Source of the DNA: Megachile rotundata
Lineage: Eukaryota; Arthropoda; Insecta; Hymenoptera; Megachilidae
Assembly: GCF_050947335.1 (NCBI RefSeq)
Contig: NC_134995.1
Location: 6,796,501-6,860,500 of the forward strand
Direction of reading: 5' to 3'
Length of the DNA stretch: 64,000 nt
Positions 48,340 through 59,174 of this stretch are shown here, piece by piece. Positions within the stretch are counted from its first letter, which is position 1; each line of letters starts with the position of its first letter. The notes below the pieces were generated by a model. That model did no database searches, was not told the DNA's origin, and saw only the letters and a list, made by a program, of their open reading frames with translations. Both the position numbers and the translations under genes were made by a program.

Positions 48340-49845
48340 TCAGTCTGTTAAGCATGTGCAAAGTCTATTACTTTCGTTATTTTCTATATTACGCCATATT
48401 TGATTTCATCCACCTTGCTCCTCCATCTTTACAGTCAATATTCAGCAATGAATTTTTTATTAAAAGATACACTTCTTCCTCAAAATTTGTATTATTAAAA
48501 TACTACTGTAAAATAGTGAACAAATTATGTTAATATTATTTTGAATTACCGTATGTAGAGTATGTAAATATTATCACATAACATTAATAAAATAGAACAC
48601 AATACATCCATTATCCAGTAAACACTTGCAACAACTTGTAAAATGTTTATGACAATTGTGTTTTAACACAATTTGACATAATTTGTGTTTTGACAAAGTC
48701 TACTATTTCTATTATTTTCTATATTGCGTTCATTGATCCGCCATATTTGATTTCATCCATCTTGCTCCTCCATCTTTACAGTCAATATTCAGCAATGAAT
48801 TTTTTATTAAAAGACACTTCTTTCTCAAAATTTATATTATCAAAATACTATTGTAAAATGGTGAACAAATTATGTTAATCTTATTTTCAATTACCGTATG
48901 TACAATATATAAATTATAATATATCAATACATCAAACTTAAATTATGTAAATTATAACACAATATGTGAATTATAATATATGAATATAATCAAATGATAT
49001 TAGTAAAATAGAACGCAATACATTTAACTAATAAACATTTGTAAAGTCTACCTTGTTATTTTCGATATGACATTCATCCGCCATATTTGATTCTTAAAGT
49101 CCAATACCTCCCGACTTCATCCATCTTGTTCCTCCACTTTTACAGTCAATATCCAGCCAAGACTTTTTAATTGAAAGATACACTTCTTCCACAAAATTTA
49201 TATTATTAAAATACGAATATACAATAATGAACAAATTGTGTTAATATTGTTTTGAATTACCGTATGTACAATATGCAAATTATAATATGTCAATACAATG
49301 AAATGTAAATTATAATATATGAATATAATCAAATGATACTAGTAAAATAGAACACAATACATCATTTAACTAATAAACATTTACAAAGTCCACTTCGTTT
49401 ATTTTCGACATGACATTTATCCGCCATATTCGATTCTTAAACTTCAATACCTCCCGACTTCATCCATCTTGTTCCTCCACTTTTACAGTTAATATCCAGC
49501 CAAGACTTTTTAATTGAAAGATACACTTCTTCCACAAAATTTATATTATTAAAATACGAATATACAATAATGAACAAATTGTGTTAATATTGTTTTGAAT
49601 TACCGTATGTACAATATGCAAATTATAATATGTCAATACAATGAAATGTAAATTATAATATATGAATATAATCAAATGATACTAGTAAAATAGAACACAA
49701 TACATCATTTAACTAATAAACATTTACAAAGTCCACTTCGTTTATTTTCGACATGACATTTATCCGCCATATTCGATTCTTAAACTTCAATACCTCCCCA
49801 TTTCATCCATCTTGTTCCTCCACTTTTACAGTCAATATTCAGCAA
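48340..49845 (+). repeat. Tandem satellite, about 340 bp unit, 4.4 copies
   Basis: The AAAGTCYAC-type start recurs at 48363, 48698, 49046, 49388 and 49731, spacing 335-348 bp. Each unit holds CGCCATATTYGATT, a CATCTTGYTCCTCC segment and TTACCGTATGTA. The third and fourth copies are nearly identical while the first two differ more. The fifth is cut off after about 115 bp and abuts the possible receptor fragment. Confidence 0.95.
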
Positions 49846-50054
49846 TATTTCTCGTCGAAAGCAGCACCATTATCTCGAAACGTCAAACTATCGTTTAGCT
49901 CCCGTTCTAAACAAAACCTATCAACGAAGAACAACTCGGTGCGCGTTGAACCTAAGATCTTCAACGATCCGTCTGCGTAGGTGGTCGTAAAAGTTTCCTG
50001 AAGCCTGTAAACGCGCAATTCGTGCCATGGAAAAAATATCCGCCTCGCTGGCAA
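49839..50054 (-). pseudogene. Possible Methuselah-like receptor ectodomain fragment
   Basis: A 71-codon minus frame has a pattern seen in the extracellular domain of Methuselah-type insect GPCRs: a His-Glu-Leu near residue 11, then Phe-Thr, Asp-Gly-Ser-Leu near residues 28-31, and after 15 residues Phe-Cys-Leu-Glu near 47-50, with a final Cys at 71. A stop follows at once, inside the edge of the 340 bp satellite. TTTACAG inside the frame could be a splice acceptor. No transmembrane exons are seen nearby. An overlapping 85-codon frame on the same strand (50178-49921) shows no such pattern. The match is from memory of the family, not an alignment; it may be an exon, a remnant or chance. Confidence 0.33.
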
Positions 50055-50519
50055 TCGTTACTTTACCGCGTATTGTTTCGCACAAATCCACCACGGTAAT
50101 TTTACTGCTCGTAAAAACGGATTTTAAAGAGAAGCTCCAGGCTGCTGCGGTTTCTAGGCTCGATCGTTCGATGGACATCTAGATTGGACGGTAAACCGGA
50201 CGCCAATAAATTGCAATTTGTACCTTGGATTTAATTTGCGACGTTCTGTTGCTGCCTAGTGAAACGTCTGCTATTAAAGAGAAACGAATGAATTTCTGTC
50301 GTGGAATGCTGCAGACAGGGGTAGTGGAATGCGAACGAGCAAAATGGAAGAAACTTTTTCGAATATTGCTCGCTGTTGATGGATTCAAATTTAATAAGAC
50401 ATTTTATGGAATTTTTGTAGATGGATTTTTTTATGTAGAATGATGGGGTGGTAAATTGTAGAGTAGATTGAGTTTAGTGCTTTTTGAATTTTTTACTGAG
50501 GGAAAATGGCGTGGCGATT
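50055..50519. other. Unique GC-richer DNA beside the receptor-like fragment
   Basis: Frames of 69-85 codons are open on both strands and none continues the receptor pattern. No cysteine-rich exon of the expected type is seen upstream on minus within this stretch. Confidence 0.4.
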
Positions 50520-51790
50520 GCGAAATTCTGAGATTGGGAATTATGGAATTTATTAATTTTTGATTTGCAAATTTGGAAATTTAGAGGAACTTTGTAATAT
50601 GAAGAGATTGATAGAAGTTTATGTTTGATAATTTGGGGATTTCAGAATTTGGTGGTTTGAGAATTTGGGTATTTGAGAATTTTGGGAATTGAGAATTTGG
50701 AGATTGGAGTATTTTGGTACTTGGGAATTTGAGAAATTAAAGATTTGAGAATTTGGGGATTTGAGAATTTAGGGATTTGAGAATTTAGGGATTTGAGAAT
50801 TTGGGGATTTGAGAATTTAGGGATTTGAGAATTTGGGGATTTGAGAATTTAGGGATTTGAGAATTTGGGGATTTGAGAATTTAGGGATTCGAGAATTTGG
50901 GGATTTGAGAATTTAGGGATTTGAGAATTTGGGGATTTGGGAATTTAGGGATTTGAGAATTTGGGGATTTCAGAATTTAGGGATTTCAGAATTTGGGGAT
51001 TTGAGAATTTTGGGAACTGAAAATTTGGAGATTTGAGAATTTAGGGATTTGAGAATTTGGGGATTTGAGAATTTAGGGATTTGAGAATTTGGGGATTTGA
51101 GAATTTGGGGATTTGAGAATTTGAGGATTTGAGAAATTGAGATTTGAGAATTTAGAAATTTGAGAATTTGGAAATCTGAGAATTTGGAAATTTGAGAGTT
51201 TGGAAATTTTAGAGTTTGGAAATTTTAGAGTTTGGAAATTTGAGAGTTTGGAAATTTTAGAGTTTGGAAATTTGAGAATTTGGAAATTTGAGAATTTGGA
51301 AATTTGAGAAGTGGGAAATTTAGGAAGTGGGAAATTTGAGAATTTAGGAATTTGATAATTTGGAAATTTGAGAAGTAGGAAATTTGGGAAGTGAAAAATT
51401 TGAAAAGTGAGAAATTTGAGAACATGGAAATTTCAGAGTTTGGAAATTTGGGAAGTGGGAAATTTGAGAATTTAGGAATTTGATAATTTGGAAATTTGAG
51501 AGTTTGGAAATTTGAGAAGTAGGAAATTTGGGAAGTGGAAAATTTGAAAAGTGAGAAATTTGAGAACATGGAAATTTCAGAGTTTGGAAATTTGAGAAGT
51601 AGGAAATTTGTGAAGTGGGAAATTTGAGAATTTTGAAATTTGAGAGTTTTGAGATTTGTGAATTTGGAAATTTGAGAACTTGAAAATTTGAGAATTTATA
51701 GATTTAAGAAATTGGAGATATAGAAATTGTGGAATACAAAAATTTGGAAATATACAAATTTAATAATACAAGAATGTTAAGTTCAGAATC
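50520..51790 (+). repeat. 16 bp minisatellite with 32, 128 and 144 bp higher-order structure
   Basis: From 50740 to 51130 units GAATTTGGGGATTTGA and GAATTTAGGGATTTGA alternate to give a 32 bp dimer. From about 51170 units change to GAAATTTGAGAGTTTG types. There GAATTTAGGAATTTGATAAT recurs 128 bp apart (51340 and 51468) and GAGAACATGGAAATTTCAGA 144 bp apart (51418 and 51562). C is nearly absent on plus. The 114-codon minus frame is an artefact. Confidence 0.95.
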
Positions 51791-52985
51791 ATATGAATTT
51801 AGAAAAATGTATTAAAGTTTATGAACTAATCTAGGAAAATGTAAGCACTCAGAAATTTGCTATAAACCTCCACTTTAAAATTCATAAATCATTCATTTCC
51901 AACTTGTAAATTATCAAACTCAGCAACAATTCCCAACAATTTTCAATTCTGCTTGCCCACATTAAATTACATTAGTCATATTTAATTTACAAGTAAGAAA
52001 TCAAAATTGATTTTGACTAATCCGTCCATCGAATAATTTTCATTCGGAGACTAAGTCGATTTAATTACTCGTCTCACAATTGGTTTGCAACCGTGTGTTA
52101 AACAATAGTCGTTAAGATAGCCCGGCACGTGTTAGCAGGTTTAGCAATTTCCACTAGACATTGATTCTCTATAAATGTTCGGCATAGGTAGTTTATAGCT
52201 GTACATCTGACAATCTGCTATCTGGTTTCCGGTCGAATGGATACTTAACCACGACCTGTCTGTTACAGGACTAATGTAACGTCACTGGATGCAGATTACA
52301 TCCGATACAGCATCGTCCATTAGGTTTAATGCGAAAAGCTGGTAGCTAAGTGAAACTGGAACTCCACAATTAGAAGTTAATTATGTTTTGCTTTAAGATG
52401 ACGATCGTTGTCGAGCAGATATTGCAAAAGTTCCGAGGTCATACTTGGCAGAACGGGAAATGGCTGTAACGATTATTACCCCTCGTCGACTCTACGTCGA
52501 TCTAACAATCGAATTGTACGATATCGTCTCGAAATTATCGCTGATCACCGTTTCATTTCGTTCTCTACGATATTGCTTTTTTTATTCAATATATTTACTA
52601 TAATTCCTCTATACTTTTAACTCAAATTTATTTAACCCATACATATTCACTTTATACATGTTCCTTAATGTTAAAATCAAAATTTCAAATAATAAATTTT
52701 TTTCATAATTGCACACATTATACATTTATGTGAGACTGCACTGAAGTGTGAAAATGAATATCAAGTCACAATTTTCGAAATAAAAAAATATTTCAGATAA
52801 ATCAAGTTCGTAGTTTATTACTTAATTTTGTATGTAATCTAACACTGCTAACATGATCTGAAGAGTTGTTGCAAATAATTAATTTCACAGAAGAAACTTT
52901 ACTACAAATTATCTGGCAGATGCAACTGCCCTTCATCCCCCCATTCAATCACATGTATAACATATTTAATAATTGACAATACAAG
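51791..52985. other. Unique DNA, no gene seen
   Basis: GC-richer from 52020 to 52560, otherwise AT-rich. The only notable frame is 70 codons (52408-52620) and has no recognised domain. Confidence 0.5.
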
Positions 52986-53575
52986 TTATATTAGAAGATT
53001 TTGGAAATTTGAGAGTTTGGGAATTGAAAATTTTGGAAATTTGAGAGTTTGGAAATGTGCGAAGTGGGGAATTTGAGAAGTGGGAAATTTGAGAATTTGG
53101 AAATTTGAAAGTTTCGAAATTTGAGAGTTTGTGAATTTGAGAGATTGGAAATTTGAGAGTTTGGAAATTTGAGAAGTGGGAAATTTGGAAAGTGGGGAAT
53201 TTGGGAAATGGGAAATTTGAAAGTTTCGAAATTTGAGAGTTTGTGAATTTGAGAGATTGGAAATTTGGAAGTTTGGAAATTTGAGAAGTGGGAAATTTGG
53301 AAAGTGGGGAATTTGGGAAATGGGAAATTTGAGAATTTGTGAATTTGAGAGTTTGTGAATTTGAGAGATTGGAAATTTGAGAGATTGGAAATTTGGAAAA
53401 TGGGGAATTTGGGAAATGGGAAATTTGAGAAGTGGGAAATTTGAGAATTTGGAAATTTGAGAGTTTGTGAATTTGAGAGATTGGAAATTTGAGAAGTGGA
53501 AAATTTGGAAAGTGAGGAATTTAGGAAGTGGGAAATTTGAGAATTTGGAAATTTGAGAGTTTGGAAATTTGAAAG
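52986..53575 (+). repeat. 16 bp minisatellite with an exact 112 bp higher-order repeat
   Basis: GTTTGTGAATTTGAGAGATT lies at 53127, 53239, 53351 and 53463, exactly 112 bp (7 x 16) apart each time. Within each block, units of GAAATTTGAGAGTTTG and GAAATTTGGAAAGTGG type occur in a largely fixed order. The 197 and 206-codon minus frames are artefacts of the 48 bp coding period. Confidence 0.96.
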
Positions 53576-54359
53576 ACATCCGCTTTTAATTTTGACTAAA
53601 ACTTGCTGCATTCAAATTAGACCAACATTCAATGCATTTTGATAACCAAAATATAACAATAGATAATCGTAAAATTATTGGCAATATAACAAGAGATTAG
53701 ATAACTGGCACATCAAGACCCTTTCATGACACATACGAGCCTGCTCAAAACTGGAAGATGCGATCTACAGCCAAAAAAAGAGGAACATAAATCGTCGATT
53801 CGGTAATTCTGAGGATTACGTAGCATAAATCTAACTTTTGCGACCGAGGGTCGTCCAACACAGCCCGCAAGATTCAGGGACTTTTGCCAGTAACTCTAAT
53901 CCCCCGATAGTTCCCCTCTCGTTCAGTTACGTACAGTTCTTCTACGAGAGACTCTGCCACGTTCTACATCGCGTCCGATAATGATCTTGTCTGTCCCTCT
54001 TTATACCGAATTATGACTGAAATCTGAAACATATTTCAGACTTATTTTCGTTTAGACAAGTATTAGGGAATCTGCAAATCTTTGCGTTTGGTAACCGAGT
54101 TTCGTATGAGATTGAGATTTATTTGGTTATAGACATTTCATTTTGTAATTTTATAATAAAATAATGATTTGAGCCAATGATCAGAGCAGTCGAGGCCCAT
54201 ATAAAAAATCAATCAATCAATCAAAATAATGATGGAGGAAAAAAAGTAAAGAGTCTTAGAATATTAGCTAAGAACGTTGGGAGCGACACTGGCGGTTCGA
54301 GTATCAACTAATAAAAATGGCGAACATATGTGTACACTTAAGGTTATGAAAGGAAAATA
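53576..54359. other. Unique DNA with an (AATC)n-tailed segment
   Basis: The sequence is GC-richer at 53700-54000. At 54187-54230 CCCATATAAAAAATCAATCA leads into a short ATCA run. Microsatellite tails of this kind mark the 3' ends of some LINEs and SINEs, but I see no element body upstream, so this is only a possibility. Confidence 0.3.
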
Positions 54360-54800
54360 CATGAGGGTCTAGGAATTTAGAGTAGCAATTAAGGACATGG
54401 GTATTTGGAGATGTTGGAATTTAAGAAATTTTAGACTTGGGAATTTCAAGATTTGAGAATTTATTGATGTTTGAACCTAGTGATTTAGTGGATTATGAAT
54501 TTGAGGACGTAGAAATCTATAGATCTAGGGATAGGGTCTACTAATTTGAGAAATAATTGTTTGGAGATTTATTGACTGAGGGATTTGTAACTTCGAGGAT
54601 CTAAGTATTTTAGGATCCTGTAGTTGTAATCTAGAAAGTTACAGATCTAAGGATTTGAGGACATAGGTTGGTGGAAATCAATGAATTTGTGAATTTGTAA
54701 ATTTGGGAATCTAAGTATTTAAAGCCTTATTAAGGTTCTGGGTTTGAGGTTCTAGAAATTAGGAGACTTGGATATTTAGGAATCTAGGGATTTAGAGGTT
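54360..54800 (+). repeat. Degenerate GAATTTA/GGATTTG minisatellite
   Basis: Units such as GGAATTTAGA and GGGATTTGTAACTT recur irregularly with G on plus. It looks like an old, decayed member of the 16 bp family. Confidence 0.6.
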
Positions 54801-55073
54801 TAGCAATATTAGTTTGCAAGCCTTTACCCATACAAGGTTCCTCATCATTACACCATTTTGATGTACACCAAAACCAACAAAATACACATCATCTAATTTA
54901 CATACAACCAGTCCAATCACACAAATATACCTTTCATCCATTACAACCTGTCACTCCTCCAAATCCTCATCCATCGCCAAACTCAAACCAGTATCCTTCT
55001 CACCTTTATACAACATATCAATTATCTCTTCACCAAAATTAATCCAAACACTCACACCAAGACCCTCTCCCAG

Positions 55074-55346
55074 TACGCAATTTCTCGCGATATTTCGACC
55101 GCTCCAATCTATTCCCCTCTAAGAAAATCGAAGGAGGGCCGTATACAGCATTTCCTCCGGTGGAAAAAGTATCAGCCACCCTCGGTGTTCCCGTACACGT
55201 GGCCCGTTCGTCCATGAAGGGAAATAACGTTGTCACAGAAGGGGATACGTTATTGATATCGCCAGGAAGCGACGAGGCTGCTGGCGACGGCGATGTAAGA
55301 AGCAGAAGGGGGAGGCAGCCAGAGGGGAGCCAAGAGTTACGTGTAG
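55074..55346 (+). CDS. Candidate internal exon, unidentified product
   Basis: A frame open from 55043 is bounded by a polypyrimidine acceptor (CCCTCTCCCAG, AG at 55072-55073) and a strong donor (GTAAGT at 55347). The enclosed 273 bp would be a phase 1-1 exon of 91 codons, a symmetrical class that splices in or out without a frame change. The predicted piece is hydrophilic, with an acidic Gly-Asp-Glu-Ala stretch followed by an Arg-rich stretch near the end. I recognise no domain. A minus frame of 65 codons overlaps. Without a partner exon this stays tentative. Confidence 0.28.
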
Positions 55347-55359
55347 GTAAGTGTTAATC

Positions 55360-55844
55360 TTGGTGGGTTAACGCAAGTGGCGGCCGCTGCCAAGTCTGCG
55401 GATTATCGCGCATCTTGTAATTGCCAACCAATCCCACGGGTGGAACCGGTTGGGAGTGGCTAGAACTGTTTGGCATCAAGCCTGATTGTGCTACCGCGAT
55501 TCTCCTATGTACCGTTTGCCATTCGGCGGGCTGCCGACGTTATTTCCTCGGTGGCCTCTTCCTACTTGCTCTTATAGAGCCCCACGTTCGGCCATCCCAT
55601 TCTGAGATCGTCTAAATCCTATTCGACGGCTCGACCTAGCTTTCGTTCGTTTGTCAACAACGACGGAGACTATTGGTCTCCACGGAAATCACGAATGTCC
55701 AGTATCTAATGTACCATTGACCACCGCCAGACCTTTCTCCCTTTTGCGTTTTTCAATTTATCATCGATATCTAACCGAAGGATATGAATATTGAACTCAT
55801 GCGCAACCATAATACCCATCGAAGCATACTCATGAGTATTTCTA
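55360..55844. other. GC-richer unique block, no gene called
   Basis: A 64-codon plus frame (55421-55615) is Cys and Leu rich but unidentified. A 79-codon minus frame covers 55706-55945. Nothing else stands out. Confidence 0.4.
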
Positions 55845-56715
55845 TGAAGATTTCCAGGTTTAGCAAATCTTTTAAATAAATTATGGACATGTGACACTTG
55901 AGACGGTATGGTACAACCATGTGGTCTATACAGGGTAGTTGACAAAATTATGAAAATTAATTATGTAGGGTAGTCAGAGACTATACTGTAGTGAGCCAGT
56001 CAGCTCATCAATTGTGATAGAACTTTTTGTGAATGTAAAACAAAAATAAGCTTGATCCAGCGTTGAACTACACATGTTGCAACAGTTGAATCTTTCGAAC
56101 CTTACCTAATCACCCATCACATATGATACATACATGGATGAAGTGGTTCAGACCTTCTCGGTTTAGCAAATCTTTTAAATAAATTATTCGAAAGTGACAC
56201 ACTTGAGATACACTTGACATATCGATGATTTAACCCTCTGGTTTATATAGGGTAGTTGATAAAATTATCAAGATTAATTACATAGGGTGATTAGAGAAAT
56301 GATTAAGTAGTGAGTCAGTCACTGGTTCATTGATTGTGATAGAACTTTTTGTGAATACACAATAAAAAAAAACTTGAGCTGGAGCTGAATAACTATCCAT
56401 GTCGTTGCAAACCTTTCGAACCTAACCTAACCACCTATCACATGTGAAGCATACATGGATGAAATAATCTCGAACTTCTTGGTTAGCAAATCTTTTAAAT
56501 AAATTATGTTGAAATGACACTGGAGAAGACACTGTATCACCTTCTGGTCTATGGAGGGTAGTTGATAAAATTGTCAAGATTAATTATATAAGGTAGTCAG
56601 ATATTATGTGGTAGAACAGTCAGTCGCTGTAGAACAAAATTTGAATTGAATATAGAACAAAAATAAGCTTGATCTATCTTATGAATCTTGAGCAACTATT
56701 AACAGTTGAGAATCT
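55845..56715 (+). repeat. Three-copy tandem repeat, 303-320 bp unit
   Basis: TAGCAAATCTTTTAAATAAA occurs at 55861, 56164 and 56484. Each copy then carries TAGGGTAGTTGAYAAAATT-like sequence, TATAGAACTTTTTGTGAA-like sequence and TACATGGATGAA. A GGTTAGGTTAGG-type run (56417-56432 on minus) is only two telomere-like units and is not an array. Confidence 0.92.
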
Positions 56716-56788
56716 ATCGAATGAGATTCCTTCACGTCTCACTTAAGGAAAGTTTGGTCCCACAAACCATCCTCTAATTTTACGAGTC

Positions 56789-56924
56789 TTGACCCTTTCA
56801 GTGTGGAAAAATTACGAATCCGGATAAAGAAATGTTTAGGTTCATTCTTCAGTTAGAATCTCAGAGAACAAAAAAAGCAAAAGATCTAGCCACAGATTTA
56901 GATAGTCACGGGTCAATGGGTTAA
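56789..56924 (+). mobile_element. Possible TTAA-type MITE, weak
   Basis: The left end is TTGA-CCCTTTCAGTGTGG. The right end, read inward on minus, is TTAA-CCCATTGACCCGTGAC. Both start CCC and sit beside TTGA or TTAA, but the inverted-repeat match is short. The interior is 128 bp and noncoding. It would be a decayed relative of the candidates at 14.3 and 40.75 kb. Confidence 0.28.
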
Positions 56925-57639
56925 TACATCATAATAAAGTAGTAAATATAGAAATAGAAAATCTTACCTTGCAAAGTCAATTATCCGGTCAATAATAAAT
57001 TATCGCACTAGCGAGCTGCGATTGAAAAGAAAACAAAAAGGAGAGTAGAGAGAAAAAGCTAGCAGGTGGGTATTGGCGCAAACAAATCAAGTGGAAACAG
57101 CAAGAGAACAAAGGGGCGAGCGTCCCTGTTACGGCCGAATTAGGACTGCCTGCTGAACTTAACGAGTTGTTTGTGCAATGAGTGGAACGCGATGGGCCAC
57201 GTGGTGGCGCACAGTCACGAGTAGGAAATGTCTAAATTAAACGACAAATACGCCGAGACACGGGGATTTACATGGGGGCGCAAAACACGCACCCTCCATT
57301 TTCTCTGTACGGCACGGCCGATCGTTCCGCCGTTCTCTAGTCCTTGTACACCGAATTAGACCGGCGAATTACCATAAACCTATCATTTATACCAAGCGTG
57401 CAACCGTCGCCGTCGTGTATCGTGCTAACACCTTAAAATATTAAAGTAGTTCGACCGGTGACGCGCTTGACCATCATCCCTAAACTGCCCTCCTCGACAA
57501 CTTATAATTATGAGACTGGAACGGGAAGAAAACGAATTAACGTGAACTTTTGGTAACATGGCTAGTAGGATCGGTTATGATATGCACTTATTTTTATTTT
57601 CGTTTGAATTTTATGGACAAAATCAATCCTGCAAACATA
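56925..57639. other. GC-richer unique block, no open frame
   Basis: CpG-rich sequence from 57000 to 57520 has no frame above 60 codons on either strand. A noncoding regulatory role is possible; I see nothing that decides it. Confidence 0.4.
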
Positions 57640-58590
57640 AAAATTTTCAAATTTTTTAATTTCCAAATTCCTAACTGAGCAAGTAGCACCACTAAAAAAT
57701 TTCCAAATGCACAAATTTGAGAATTTTTACAGTTCTCACTCTTTAAACACAGAAATTTTTAAATATCTAAATTCTCAAATTATTCATTTTCGAATTTCCT
57801 AAAATCCTAAATCAGCAAATATAAAAAATTCGAAATACCGAAATTCCCAAATTCCTAAATTCCCAAATTCCTAAAATCTCAAATTCCCAAATTCCCAAAT
57901 TCCCAAATTCAAAAATTCCCAAATATCCAAATTCCCAAATTCCCAAATTCCCATATTCCCAAATTCCCAAATTCCCAAATTCCCAAATTCTCAAATTCCC
58001 AAATTCTCAAATTTCCAAATTCCCAAATTCCCACATTCCCAAATTCCCATATTCCCAAATTCCCAAATTCCCACATTCCCAAATTCCCAAATTCTCATAT
58101 TCCCAAATTCCCAAATTCCCAAATTCCTAAATTCCCAAATTCCCAAATTCCCAAATTCCTAAATTCCCAAATTCCCAAATTCTCAAATTCCTAAATTCCC
58201 AAATTCTCAAATTCTCAAATTCCCAAATTCCCAAATTCTCAAATTCCCAAATTTCCAAATTCTCAAATTCCCAAATTCTCAAATTCCCAAATTCCCAAAT
58301 TCCTAAATTCCCAAATTCCCAAATTCCCAAATTCCCAAATCCCAAATTCCCAAATTCCTAAATTCCCAAATTCTCAAATTCCCAAATTCCCAAATTCCCA
58401 AATTCCCAAATTCCCAAATTCCCAAATCCCAAATTCCCAAATTTCTAAATCCATAAATTTTCAAATTTCCACAACTCTATCTCTTCCTGAATTAAAAAAT
58501 TACAGAATTCTGAAAACTTGCAAAAACCTTCCAAATATCTCTAAATTTCCAAATTTGCAAATTTCTTCATTTCCAAACCTTCAAATTCCT
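57640..58590 (+). repeat. 8 bp minisatellite, unit AAATTCCC
   Basis: Nearly pure AAATTCCC octamers, with AAATTCCT, AAATTCTC and CATATTCCC variants, occupy 57830-58445 with decayed edges. C is on plus and G is almost absent. Short minus frames repeating Gly-Ile-Trp-Glu-Phe-Gly-Asn-Leu are artefacts. Confidence 0.95.
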
Positions 58591-59170
58591 CATCTTCTCA
58601 CGTTCATAAAATTAATAAATTTGAATAATACTTTAATATAGCGTACACCGTGCACACAGTTGTCCACAAGTTGTACAACAGGCACTTGATCTATCTGCCC
58701 AAGATACGGTGTCCAAGTTGCCACGAGCGTAAAGCGTCGCTAAGAAAATACTGAGCGCTGTTAGAAAATTAAAAGGACCACCAAAAACGAAACAAGCAAT
58801 CCTTCCGGTTCCTTTTCCACTAAATCAGTGAATAAGTGAGAAGCACTCGAGCGAAGTGCAAGTTTCCGGCATCACTCGAGGATTTCCTGAATCCTTGTTT
58901 CTTTGTTCCTTTTTTTCACTTGTACTCGTCTGGAAGTATACGATTGAGAGTTTTATTTTGATGGTGCTATTAATTGTAATTAGTATAAATTATTGAATTA
59001 TGAGTCCATTCTTGGTTGGATTAAAATGTCTTTTAATATTGTTAAGAATATAGATGTTCTAGGTGATGTAGATTATCATGTATGTGTGATGATTAATTCT
59101 ACTAATTTATAATAATCTTTTTTGTATTATATGTACAATAAACTTGTATAATTTACAAGTACTTTTAGAT
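58591..59170. other. Unique DNA, no gene seen
   Basis: GC-richer from 58640 to 58900, then AT-rich. No notable frame. Confidence 0.5.
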
Positions 59171-59174
59171 AAAT

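Noticed and set aside
48340..49845. CRISPR-like regular spacing of repeats
   Set aside because: Units are about 340 bp contiguous tandem copies, with no short repeats separated by unique spacers. The genome is eukaryotic in character.
52986..53611. 197 and 206-codon frames rich in Lys-Phe-Pro-Asn-Ser-Gln
   Set aside because: Two same-strand frames are both open across a 16 bp minisatellite. Repeat artefact.
56415..56435. TTAGG-type telomere repeat
   Set aside because: Only about two units; this short phrase is common and does not form an array.
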